This document shows positions 13,862 to 13,865 of a DNA stretch of 13,865 bases, one piece after another. The position numbers and the translations under genes were made by a program. How positions within the stretch are numbered: position 1 is the stretch's first letter; the number at the start of each line of letters is the position of its first letter. Below the pieces are notes generated by a model. The model saw only the letters and a list, made by a program, of their open reading frames with translations. It searched no databases and was not told the origin of the DNA. Source of the stretch: Prevotellaceae bacterium (GTDB lineage Bacteria; Bacteroidota; Bacteroidia; Bacteroidales; UBA932); the NCBI GenBank assembly GCA_031284065.1, contig JAITAP010000176.1:1-13865 (forward strand), written 5' to 3'.

Positions 13862-13865
13862 CAAA

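Noticed and set aside
1..13865. CRISPR array, tRNA or rRNA genes
   Set aside because: No regularly spaced direct repeats with unique spacers, cloverleaf or ribosomal RNA signature were recognised on either strand.

Overview
The window looks like a chromosomal segment of a member of Bacteroidetes, probably Bacteroidales. The evidence is a TonB-dependent receptor with STN and carboxypeptidase-like N-terminal domains, DUF4249 and DUF2490 proteins, lipoproteins with Bacteroidetes-type export signals, TAnnTTTG -7 promoter boxes, and A-rich leaders instead of clear Shine-Dalgarno sites. From 1 to about 12,000 every gene is on the minus strand, so the text below follows transcription from right to left. 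No tRNA, rRNA, insertion sequence or CRISPR array was seen.

Region A (12,380-13,865) is AT-rich and accessory in character. It holds a small unknown gene at the right edge (13605-13829). To its left is a 1.1-kb cassette bounded by two 52-bp direct repeats. The cassette contains a plus-strand protein resembling an ADP-ribosyltransferase-type toxin tip without a clear natural start, an overlapping convergent unknown gene, and a 32-codon minus-strand ORF.

Region B (10,578-12,101) is an AAA ATPase with a C-terminal nuclease-like domain. Upstream lies a four-copy, mirror-symmetric motif array containing a perfect 19-bp-arm palindrome that covers its likely promoter.

Region C (3,887-10,383) encodes outer-membrane and surface proteins. 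These are a SusC-like TonB-dependent receptor, a large lipoprotein with two carboxypeptidase-like repeats and a Cthe_2159-type beta-helix, and a DUF4249 lipoprotein. All three carry glycine-rich low-complexity inserts.

Region D (248-3,681) is a tight five-gene operon: a lipoprotein with two beta-sandwich repeats, a small secreted YD-like protein, a VTC-type polyphosphate polymerase, a DUF4956 membrane protein and a DUF2490 outer-membrane barrel. VTC, DUF4956 and Cthe_2159-like proteins are, from general knowledge, recurrent neighbours. C and D together therefore suggest one envelope system linking cytoplasmic polyphosphate synthesis or a membrane partner to surface display; that link is inference. 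A 35-bp GC-rich palindromic element sits at the 3' end of both C and D.
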